The notes below the pieces were generated by a model, which saw only the letters and a program-made list of their open reading frames with translations, had not been told where the DNA came from and did not search any database. The position numbers were made by a program, and so were the translations under genes. Positions 57,482-64,000 of a stretch of 64,000 nucleotides of DNA are shown here, one piece after another. The stretch comes from Herbaspirillum sp. Lineage in GTDB: Bacteria; Pseudomonadota; Gammaproteobacteria; Burkholderiales; Burkholderiaceae_D. The stretch is from NCBI RefSeq assembly GCF_017744395.1, contig NZ_JAGIBI010000003.1, positions 62,001-126,000 of the forward strand. Direction: 5' to 3'. Each line of letters starts with the position of its first letter. The stretch's first letter is position 1.

Positions 57482-58354
57482 ATGACCCAGTTAGACCAAT
57501 TCCTGCAGCGTGCCGAAGCCTTGCTGGCGCGCGTCGAATCGCTGTTGCCCGCGGCCTCGAAAGTGCCGGACTGGAACGCCGGCGTCGCCTTCCGCTGGCG
57601 CGGCGCCAGCGGCCAGCGGCCGGGATACCTGCAGCCGGTCGGCCATATCTCCAAGATCGGCTTGTCGGACCTGCATAACATCGGCCCGCAAAAAGAACAG
57701 ATCGACCAGAACACCCGCCAGTTCGTCGAAGGCCGCCCGGCCAACAACGTGCTGCTGACCGGCGCGCGCGGCACCGGCAAGTCCTCGCTGATCAAGGCTT
57801 GCCTGAACCAGTACGCCGACCGCGGCCTGCGTCTGATCGAGGTCGACAAGGACGACCTGCACGACCTGCAGGACATTGTCGAGCTGGTCTCGGCGCGTCC
57901 GGAGCGCTTCATCGTGTTTTGCGACGACCTGTCCTTCGAGGAAGGCGAGGGCGGCTACAAGGCGCTGAAAGTGGCGCTGGACGGCAGCATCGCCGCGCAG
58001 TCGGACAACGTGCTGATCTACGCCACCTCCAACCGCCGCCACCTGATGCCGGAACGCCTGTCCGACAACAGCACCTACACCCACACCGAGGATGGCGACC
58101 TGCACCCCGGCGAGACGGTGGAAGAGAAGATCTCGCTGTCCGAGCGTTTCGGCCTGTGGGTGACCTTCTATCCGTTCAAGCAGGACGATTTCCTCGACAT
58201 CGTCGCCCACTGGCTGCGTCATTTCGGCTGCAACGACGCCCAGATCGCCGAGGCGCGCGGCGACGCCCTGCGTTGGGCGCTGCAGCGCAGCTCGCGCTCG
58301 GGCCGCGTGGCCTGGCAGTTCGCCCGCGACTACGCCGGAAAGGCGCAAGGCTGA
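57482..58354 (+). CDS. DUF815-family AAA ATPase
   Basis: The product is 290 aa. Walker A is LLTGARGTGKSSLIKACL and Walker B FIVFCDDLSFEEGEGGYKAL; IYATSNRRHLMPE is the sensor-1 region; ERFGLWVTFYPFKQDDFLDI and SGRVAWQFARDYAG close the protein. The family is widespread and poorly characterised. It precedes a NUDIX gene whose ATG overlaps its stop, so the two are coupled. Confidence 0.85.
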   Translation: MTQLDQFLQRAEALLARVESLLPAASKVPDWNAGVAFRWRGASGQRPGYLQPVGHISKIGLSDLHNIGPQKEQIDQNTRQFVEGRPANNVLLTGARGTGKSSLIKACLNQYADRGLRLIEVDKDDLHDLQDIVELVSARPERFIVFCDDLSFEEGEGGYKALKVALDGSIAAQSDNVLIYATSNRRHLMPERLSDNSTYTHTEDGDLHPGETVEEKISLSERFGLWVTFYPFKQDDFLDIVAHWLRHFGCNDAQIAEARGDALRWALQRSSRSGRVAWQFARDYAGKAQG

Positions 58355-58773
58355 TGAGCGGTACGGTCGCGGCCAAGCCCATCGACGTCGCCGTCGGCAT
58401 CCTGATGCAGCCCAACGGCGACGTGCTGCTGGGCCAGCGCCCGGAGGGCAAGCCCTACGCCGGCTACTGGGAATTCCCCGGCGGCAAGGTGGAGCCGGGC
58501 GAAACCATCTTCGCCGCCCTGCAGCGCGAGTTCAAGGAAGAGCTGGGGATCGAGGTGCTGGACGGCGAGGGCTGGTGCGGCGTCGAGCATGTCTATCCGC
58601 ATGCCCATGTGCGATTGCATTTCTATATCAGCCGCCGCTGGCGCGGCGAACCGCAGAGCCTGGAAGGCCAGGCCTTCGCCTGGCAGGGCAGCGTGGGCGT
58701 GGAGCCGTTGTTGCCGGCCACCATCCCCCTGATCGAGTGGCTGGACCAGCTGCGTTACGGCAACCGCGAGTAG
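58354..58773 (+). CDS. NUDIX hydrolase (MutT-like)
   Basis: The product is 139 aa from the ATG at 58354. Nudix box GGKVEPGETIFAALQREFKEEL is complete (GX5EX7REXXEEXG). The start DVAVGILMQPNGDVLLGQRP and YAGYWEFPGGKVE match the MutT branch that hydrolyses 8-oxo-dGTP. It may therefore protect against oxidative mutation. Substrate is inferred from the branch. Confidence 0.88.
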   Translation: MSGTVAAKPIDVAVGILMQPNGDVLLGQRPEGKPYAGYWEFPGGKVEPGETIFAALQREFKEELGIEVLDGEGWCGVEHVYPHAHVRLHFYISRRWRGEPQSLEGQAFAWQGSVGVEPLLPATIPLIEWLDQLRYGNRE

Positions 58774-58792
58774 CCTGCTTGGCCGGGACGAT

Positions 58793-58819
58793 AAAAACGC
58801 CGCTTCAAGCGGCGTTTTT
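58793..58819. terminator. Bidirectional terminator between the NUDIX gene and yacG
   Basis: AAAAACGCCGC/GCGGCGTTTTT stem with a five-base loop. Runs of A before and T after let it work for both converging units. Confidence 0.85.
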
Positions 58820-58859
58820 GTTTATCCGGAACTAGCGGCAGCGGAGCTGGGCCTGCTTA

Positions 58860-59045
58860 TTACTGCAGCGGCTTGTCGTCCTCGCCTTCCTGCGGCAGGT
58901 TGACCGCCGGGATCGCATACTTTTCCTCGGCCCAGGCGCCCAGGTCGATCTGTTTGCAGCGCTCGGAGCAGAACGGGCGGTATTTGTTCTTTTCGGCCCA
59001 TTCCACCTTGGCGCCGCAGGTCGGGCAATCGACTATCGTGACCAT
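58860..59045 (-). CDS. yacG: DNA gyrase inhibitor YacG
   Basis: The product is 61 aa. Zinc ligands are arranged CPTCGAK and [13 protein letters not shown], the family signature. YacG binds GyrB and inhibits gyrase in E. coli. It begins 10 nt after the zapD stop and is the end of the pil-coaE-zapD block. Confidence 0.92.
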   Translation of the reverse strand: MVTIVDCPTCGAKVEWAEKNKYRPFCSERCKQIDLGAWAEEKYAIPAVNLPQEGEDDKPLQ

Positions 59046-59055
59046 CGTTGCCTCC

Positions 59056-59811
59056 TCAGAATCCGCACAGCGCCAGTTCGAACGGCACTTCGCCTTCGAA
59101 CGAGCGCGGCTTCTCGTCGCCGTCCTGCTGGGTGAAGCGCACCCACAGCATGTACTTGTTGGCCGAAATCTCGGGGATGGCGCCCAGTTCGATGTCCAGC
59201 GACAGGCGCAGCATCTGGTAGACCTTGCCCTGCAGCATCTGCTGGTAGCTGCCGCCTTCGGCGTTGATCTTCACCGCATGGCCCGATTCGCGCAGCAGGC
59301 GCAGCACGATGGAGATGGCGTCGAACAGCGGGATCAGCGGGGCGAACCAGTTGGAGATGTCGTTGAAGCGGCGCTCGAAGCTGTGCTGCTGCCAGGCGTA
59401 ATAGGCCGGCAGGTCGAACTCGCAGGCGCCGCCGGGGATGATGGTGCGGCCGCGGATGCTCATCAGCCATTCGTTGTCGCGGATGTTCTGCCCGGTCTTG
59501 CCCTGGGCCGCGGCCAGCGCGCTGCTGGCCTTGTCGACCTCGCTCAGGATGGCGTTGAGCATCTCCGGCTCGACATTGGGATTGGACTGGTAGGCCAGCA
59601 GCATCTGCTTCTGGCGCTCGAGTTCCTGCAGCAGGTCGGACTTGAGGTCGGCGCGTCCGGCTACCTCCAGCATTTCGAAAATGGTGGCAAGGGCGATGTG
59701 ATGCTGCTGCGGGCTTTCCTGGTGCAGGAAGAAGACGAACTTCTCGTACAGGTCTTCCAGTCGCAACAGCGTGCGAATACGCTCATTGAAAGGGTATTCG
59801 TAGACGATCAA
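59056..59811 (-). CDS. zapD: Cell division protein ZapD
   Basis: The product is 251 aa from a TTG (complement of 59809-59811) with AAGGGA six bases upstream; no in-frame ATG is available near the conserved N-terminus. It starts (M)[20 protein letters not shown], the family signature, and contains [15 protein letters not shown] and FTQQDG near the end. ZapD cross-links FtsZ filaments by binding the FtsZ C-terminal peptide. Confidence 0.9.
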   Translation of the reverse strand: MIVYEYPFNERIRTLLRLEDLYEKFVFFLHQESPQQHHIALATIFEMLEVAGRADLKSDLLQELERQKQMLLAYQSNPNVEPEMLNAILSEVDKASSALAAAQGKTGQNIRDNEWLMSIRGRTIIPGGACEFDLPAYYAWQQHSFERRFNDISNWFAPLIPLFDAISIVLRLLRESGHAVKINAEGGSYQQMLQGKVYQMLRLSLDIELGAIPEISANKYMLWVRFTQQDGDEKPRSFEGEVPFELALCGF

Positions 59812-60034
59812 AGCATGATCCCTTTTATTGGTTGAACCGGACACGATGGTGGGCCGCAGGAAAACTGCTGTTGGCCGCGTTGTGTGTGATTCTGACCCAT
59901 GCGGAAGAAAATTACAAATGAATGGCGCACTGGGAAAGCGCCGGGCACGCCGCCCGCGCATGGGCGTGGTGGCGGACGGCGGAAACCGGGCCGGAACGGC
60001 CGCCTGATGGGCAGGGTTTCGGCTGTCGCCGGCG
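59812..60034. other. Intergenic region between coaE and zapD
   Basis: 223 bp without a supported gene. Frames that extend zapD upstream through this stretch lack a credible start. I see no clear promoter or hairpin. Confidence 0.4.
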
Positions 60035-60655
60035 TCAGGCGGCGCGCGCCAGTTCCAGGTAAACGGCGTGCAGTTCGCGCACCCGCGGCAGCAGGTCGGC
60101 GGCCGTGCCATTGTTCTCGATGACGTCGTCGGCCACCGCCAGGCGGGCCGGGCGGCTGGCCTGCGCGGCCATGATGGCCTCCACCTCGCCGCGTTGCAGG
60201 CCGTTGCGCTGCATGACGCGGGCGATCTGCACCTCTTCCTCGCAGTCGACCACCAGGATGCGCGAGGTGCGGCCGACCCAGTTGCCGGACTCCACCAGCA
60301 GCGGGACGACGAAGATCACATAGTCGCCGGTCGCCGCCTCGGCCGCGCGGATGGTCTCGCTGCGGATCAGCGGATGCAGGATGGCTTCCAGCGCCTGGCG
60401 GGCGGCCGGGTTGCCGAACACGTGGCTGCGCATGCGCGCGCGGTCCATGGCGCCGCGCGCATCGATGAAATCGGCGCCGAAGTGGCTACGGATGCTGTCG
60501 ATGGCCAGGCCGCCGGGGGCGGTCAACTGGTGGGCGATGGCGTCGGTGTCGACCAGCGAGGCGCCCAGTTCGCCGAACAGGTCGGCCACGGTGCTCTTGC
60601 CGCTGCCGATGCCGCCGGTGAGGCCGACGGAAAAGCGTTGCGCTATGGATGTCAT
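60035..60655 (-). CDS. coaE: Dephospho-CoA kinase
   Basis: The product is 206 aa from the ATG complement at 60653-60655. The P-loop is [41 protein letters not shown] and the CoaE motif VVPLLVES follow, with [18 protein letters not shown]. It performs the last step of coenzyme A synthesis. It lies 10 nt after pilD, the usual pairing in beta- and gammaproteobacteria. Confidence 0.95.
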   Translation of the reverse strand: MTSIAQRFSVGLTGGIGSGKSTVADLFGELGASLVDTDAIAHQLTAPGGLAIDSIRSHFGADFIDARGAMDRARMRSHVFGNPAARQALEAILHPLIRSETIRAAEAATGDYVIFVVPLLVESGNWVGRTSRILVVDCEEEVQIARVMQRNGLQRGEVEAIMAAQASRPARLAVADDVIENNGTAADLLPRVRELHAVYLELARAA

Positions 60656-60665
60656 GGAGTGAGTT

Positions 60666-61529
60666 CTAGTAATCGTAGATGCCGAAGGACAGCCAGTTGC
60701 CGCCGTAGAGCAGCGCCAGCATACCCGCAATCGCCAGGTAGGGGCCGAACGGGATCGCCTGGCCGCGCTCATGGCGCTTGGCGGCCACCAGCGCGATGCC
60801 GACGATGGCGCCCAGCGCCGACGCCGAGAGCAGCACGAAAGGCAGCGCCTGCCAGCCCAGCCAGGCGCCGAGCGCGGCCATCAGCTTGAAATCGCCATAG
60901 CCCAGGCCTTCCTTGCCGGTGGCCAGCTTGAAGACCCAGAAGATCAGCCACAGGGCGGCATAGCCAGCCGCCGCGCCCAGCACCGCGTCCTGCAGCGGCG
61001 CGATGCGGTGGTTCAGGTTGACCAGGAGGCCCAGCCATAGCAGCGGCAAGGTCAGGTCGTCGGGCAGCAGCATGGTGTCGGCATCGATGCAGCCGAGTGC
61101 GATCAGGAAGGCGCCGCAGGCCATCACCGCCAGCCCGGTCAGTCCGGCGCCGAACTTCCAGGCGGCCAGCGCGAACACGGCCGCCGTCAGCAGTTCGACC
61201 GCCGGATAGCGTACGCTGATGGGGGCCTTGCACTGGCCGCAACGGCCGCGCAGCAGCAGCCAGCTCAGCACCGGGATATTGTGGCGCGCCGGCAGCGCCG
61301 CATGGCAGTGCGGGCAGGATGAGCGCGGCAGCAGCAGGTCGTAGCGCCCGGTATGGGGCTGTGCCTCGCCGCGCTCATGGGCGACGAAGTTGGCCGTCTC
61401 GCGCATCATCATCTTCGGCAAGCGGTGGATCACCACGTTGAGGAAGCTGCCCACGAGCAGGCCCAGCAGCCCGGCCATCAGGGCGATGGCGGCGTTGTGC
61501 GGTATGCCGTAGGCGTCGGGGAAGGGCAT
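60666..61529 (-). CDS. pilD: Type IV prepilin peptidase / N-methyltransferase PilD
   Basis: The product is 287 aa. First hydrophobic region [19 protein letters not shown]; two CxxC pairs (CPHC and CGQC) in the cytoplasmic loop; aspartyl-protease residues in [16 protein letters not shown] and [19 protein letters not shown]. It cleaves and N-methylates pilins and type II secretion pseudopilins. Confidence 0.95.
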   Translation of the reverse strand: MPFPDAYGIPHNAAIALMAGLLGLLVGSFLNVVIHRLPKMMMRETANFVAHERGEAQPHTGRYDLLLPRSSCPHCHAALPARHNIPVLSWLLLRGRCGQCKAPISVRYPAVELLTAAVFALAAWKFGAGLTGLAVMACGAFLIALGCIDADTMLLPDDLTLPLLWLGLLVNLNHRIAPLQDAVLGAAAGYAALWLIFWVFKLATGKEGLGYGDFKLMAALGAWLGWQALPFVLLSASALGAIVGIALVAAKRHERGQAIPFGPYLAIAGMLALLYGGNWLSFGIYDY

Positions 61530-61557
61530 CGGAACGTTCTTTTAGGAATGTGCAGGA

Positions 61558-62814
61558 CTATACGACGGAGCCCATGCGGAAAACAGGCAAGTACATCGCA
61601 ATCACCAGGCCGCCGATCAGGATGCCCAGTACCGCCATGATAATCGGTTCCATCAGGCTGGTGAGCGCGGCGACGGCGTCGTCGACTTCGCGTTCGTTGA
61701 GGTCGGCGATCTTGCCGAGCATGGCGTCGAGCGCGCCGGCTTCCTCGCCGACGGCGGCCATTTGCACCGCCAGGTCGGGAAAGGCGCCGGTCTGCTCCAT
61801 CGCCGCATGCAGCGCGGCGCCGTTGCGCACGGCGTCGCGGATGGCCAGGCTGGCGTCGGCGTAGACGATGTTGCCGGCCGCGCCGGCCACCGTTTCCAGC
61901 GCCTCGACCAGGGCGATGCCGGCGCCGAACAGGGTGCCGAAGGTGCGGCTCCAGCGCGCGATGGCGGCCTGGCGCAGCAGCGGGCCGAACAGCGGCAGGC
62001 GCAGGCTGGCGCGCTGGGCCGTCGAGCGGATGCCCGGCGAGCGGCGCCAGGCCTGGCGGCCGGCCACGCCCAGCAGGGCCAGGGCGGCCAGGAGCCAGGG
62101 CCACCAGTGCGCCAGCAGGCGCGAGATCTTCATCACGACCAGCGTCGGCAGCGGCAGTTCGGCGCCGAAGTTGTGGAACATCTGTTCGAAGGCCGGCACC
62201 ACCCACAGCATGATCACCAGCGTCACCACCGCCGCCACCAGCACCACCGCGCAGGGATAGGCCAGCGCCGAGCGCACCTTGCCCTTCAGGGCCAGCGACT
62301 TTTCGCGGTAGCCGGCGATGCGTTCCAGCATGGTGTCGAGCATGCCGGCCGCTTCGGCGGCGCGCACCAGGTTGCAGAACAGCGTGTCGAAATGGCGCGG
62401 ATGACGGCCCAGGGCGGCATGCAGGCTTTCGCCTTGCGCCACGTCGTTGCGGATGGCGCGCAGCAGCGATGCCATGGGAGCGGCGCCGGCGCCGCGGATG
62501 GCGATGTCCAGCGCCTGCAGCAGCGGCAGGCCGGCTTGCAGCATGGTCGCCAGTTGCCGGGTGAACAGCACGATTTGCTTCTCGGGGATGCGGCCGCGCG
62601 CCAGGCCGGCGCCGGCGCGTTGTCCGGGTTTGGCTTGGGGTTCGGCGGAACCGTCGGCGGCGCGCAGGCGCGCCACGCGGATGCCCTGGCGGCGCAACAG
62701 GGCGCGCGCCAGCGCGGCATCACCGGCGACCAGCACGCCGCTTTGCGGGCGGCCCTGGCGATCCAGGCCCTGCCAATGGAAGGTGGTGCGCGGGGCGGCG
62801 TCAGGTGTTGGCAA
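61558..62814 (-). CDS. pilC: Type IV pilus inner-membrane platform protein PilC
   Basis: The product is 418 aa with a likely TTG start (complement of 62812-62814). Two T2SSF domains are present: [20 protein letters not shown] and, later, [20 protein letters not shown] with [17 protein letters not shown]. Three membrane helices. It overlaps the pilB stop by 14 nt. It couples the PilB motor to pilus assembly. Confidence 0.93.
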   Translation of the reverse strand: MPTPDAAPRTTFHWQGLDRQGRPQSGVLVAGDAALARALLRRQGIRVARLRAADGSAEPQAKPGQRAGAGLARGRIPEKQIVLFTRQLATMLQAGLPLLQALDIAIRGAGAAPMASLLRAIRNDVAQGESLHAALGRHPRHFDTLFCNLVRAAEAAGMLDTMLERIAGYREKSLALKGKVRSALAYPCAVVLVAAVVTLVIMLWVVPAFEQMFHNFGAELPLPTLVVMKISRLLAHWWPWLLAALALLGVAGRQAWRRSPGIRSTAQRASLRLPLFGPLLRQAAIARWSRTFGTLFGAGIALVEALETVAGAAGNIVYADASLAIRDAVRNGAALHAAMEQTGAFPDLAVQMAAVGEEAGALDAMLGKIADLNEREVDDAVAALTSLMEPIIMAVLGILIGGLVIAMYLPVFRMGSVV

Positions 62815-64000
62815 GGACTTCCCTCAGGCTGGTCTCGCCGCGCAGCGCTTTCGCCAGGCCGGCGCGGCGCAGGTCGGCAATGCCTTCGCTGCGCGCCTGG
62901 CGGGCGATGTCCTGGGTGCTGCCGTGCGCCAGGATCAGGCTTTCCATGGCCGCGCTGATCGGCATGACTTGATAGATCCCGGTGCGGCCGCGATAACCGC
63001 TCCGGTTGCACTGGTCGCAGCCGCGCGCCTGGAACAGGCTGGCCGAGCTGGCGATATCGGCTTCGCTGAAACCGGCCCGCTGCAGGCTGTCGGGCGAGGC
63101 GCGCACTTCCTCGCGGCAAACGCACAGCCGCCGCACCAGGCGTTGCGCCACGATCAGGCTGACCGAGGAGGCCACGTTGAAGGCCGGCACGCCCATGTTG
63201 AGCAGCCGCACCAGCGTGGCCGGGGCATCGTTGGTATGCAGCGTGGAAAAGACCAGGTGGCCGGTTTGCGAAGCCTTGACGGCGATGTCGGCGGTTTCCA
63301 GGTCGCGGATCTCGCCCACCATCAGCACGTCGGGATCCTGGCGCAGGAAGGCGCGCAGGGCGACGGCGAAACTCAGCCCGGCGCGCTCGTTGATGCCGAC
63401 CTGGTTGACGCCGGGCAGGTTGATCTCGACCGGGTCTTCGGCGGTGGCGATGTTCACGCCGGGACGGTTGAGCAGTTGCAGGCAGGCGTACAGCGACACG
63501 GTCTTGCCCGAGCCGGTCGGCCCGGTCATCAGCACCATGCCGTGCGGCTTGCCGATGGCGCGCAGCAGCGCCTGCCGCTGTTGCGGTTCGTAGCCCAACT
63601 GGTCGATGCCGAGGCCGGCTTGCCCGCCGTGCAGGAGGCGCAGCACGATCTTTTCGCCGAACTGGGTGGGCAGCGTCGAGACGCGCAAATCCACCTCGCG
63701 CCCGTCCTCCAGCGCCAGACGCATCTTGCCGTCCTGCGGCAGGCGTTTCTCGGCGATGTCCAGGCGCGACAGGATCTTGATGCGGGCCGCCAGCTTGTCC
63801 TTGAGCGACAGCGGCGGCTGCGCCATCTCGTGCAGCACGCCGTCGATGCGAAAGCGCACCCGAAAGAAATGCTCGAAGGGTTCGACATGTACGTCGGAGG
63901 CGCCCATGCCGGCGGCGTCGGCCAGCAGCTTGTGCAGCAGGCGCACTACCGGGGCATCGTCGGGATGGGCGGTGCCGGGAAACTGATGTCTGTCCGGATG
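62801..64000 (-). CDS. pilB: Type IV pilus assembly ATPase PilB (5' end outside window)
   Basis: About 399 C-terminal residues are visible; the frame stays open to the window edge. Motifs: [20 protein letters not shown], Walker [17 protein letters not shown], Asp box [19 protein letters not shown], Walker [21 protein letters not shown], His box [19 protein letters not shown]. The cysteines in LCVC and [19 protein letters not shown] form the tetracysteine zinc site. It powers pilus extension. Confidence 0.94.
   Translation of the reverse strand, partial: HPDRHQFPGTAHPDDAPVVRLLHKLLADAAGMGASDVHVEPFEHFFRVRFRIDGVLHEMAQPPLSLKDKLAARIKILSRLDIAEKRLPQDGKMRLALEDGREVDLRVSTLPTQFGEKIVLRLLHGGQAGLGIDQLGYEPQQRQALLRAIGKPHGMVLMTGPTGSGKTVSLYACLQLLNRPGVNIATAEDPVEINLPGVNQVGINERAGLSFAVALRAFLRQDPDVLMVGEIRDLETADIAVKASQTGHLVFSTLHTNDAPATLVRLLNMGVPAFNVASSVSLIVAQRLVRRLCVCREEVRASPDSLQRAGFSEADIASSASLFQARGCDQCNRSGYRGRTGIYQVMPISAAMESLILAHGSTQDIARQARSEGIADLRRAGLAKALRGETSLREVLANT

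Noticed and set aside
59812-60111. 100-codon N-terminal extension of zapD
   Set aside because: It overlaps the coaE end and gives low-complexity residues. ZapD family start matches the TTG at 59811.

Overview
The window is about 64 kb of high-GC bacterial chromosome from a betaproteobacterium of the order Burkholderiales. The best guess is an Oxalobacteraceae member close to Herbaspirillum. This rests on the gene order of the division/cell-wall (dcw) cluster, the pilBCD-coaE-zapD-yacG block, a type A RNase P RNA, a ceo/bpe-type efflux operon, and protein sequences that look burkholderial throughout. The genus is inference. I found no tRNA, rRNA, CRISPR array, insertion sequence, integrase or prophage.

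Left part (1-29 kb) is accessory or metabolic. It opens inside a large filamentous-haemagglutinin-like secreted protein followed by a FecR-domain protein. Next come a metallo-beta-lactamase-fold phosphodiesterase-like enzyme, a GAF/HD-GYP cyclic-di-GMP phosphodiesterase, a membrane protein with a ClpP/SppA-like domain, a SulP anion transporter, and two tandem DUF1120 secreted proteins whose promoters were duplicated with them. From 11.4 to 20.2 kb lies a divergently controlled multidrug efflux locus: a LysR regulator facing an alpha/beta hydrolase, periplasmic adaptor, RND pump, outer-membrane channel and DUF1993 gene. This is the layout of ceoR-llpE-ceoAB-opcM / bpeT-llpE-bpeEF-oprC in Burkholderia. 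An AraC regulator, an aldo/keto reductase and a reverse-strand group (branched-chain-type binding protein, D-amino-acid dehydrogenase, HpcH/HpaI aldolase, small membrane protein) follow. Then come rnpB, a 3-hydroxyisobutyryl-CoA-hydrolase-like gene and the HU gene.

Middle part (30-54.4 kb) is core. The complete dcw cluster runs mraZ-rsmH-ftsL-ftsI-murE-murF-mraY-murD-ftsW-murG-murC-ddlB-ftsQ-ftsA-ftsZ, mostly with 1-4 nt overlaps, then a peroxiredoxin, lpxC, dciA (reverse), an M23 peptidase and secA. It makes lipid II, builds the divisome, commits lipid A synthesis and supplies the Sec motor. A sigma70-type promoter with four 10-bp-phased MraZ-like boxes lies upstream of mraZ.

Right part (54.4-64 kb) holds a DUF2272 lipoprotein, an SGNH hydrolase, argJ, a DUF815 ATPase and a NUDIX hydrolase on the plus strand. 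The reverse-strand block pilB(partial)-pilC-pilD-coaE-zapD-yacG runs off the right edge.

The observations I consider most worth follow-up are: a roughly 160-residue Ala/Glu/Pro-rich insertion inside the central domain of MurD; an efflux-operon hydrolase whose nucleophile serine is replaced by aspartate; an 18-bp-arm perfect palindrome directly after the HU stop codon; a low-GC patch inside rsmH; the MraZ-type operator; and the duplicated DUF1120 promoter-gene units.
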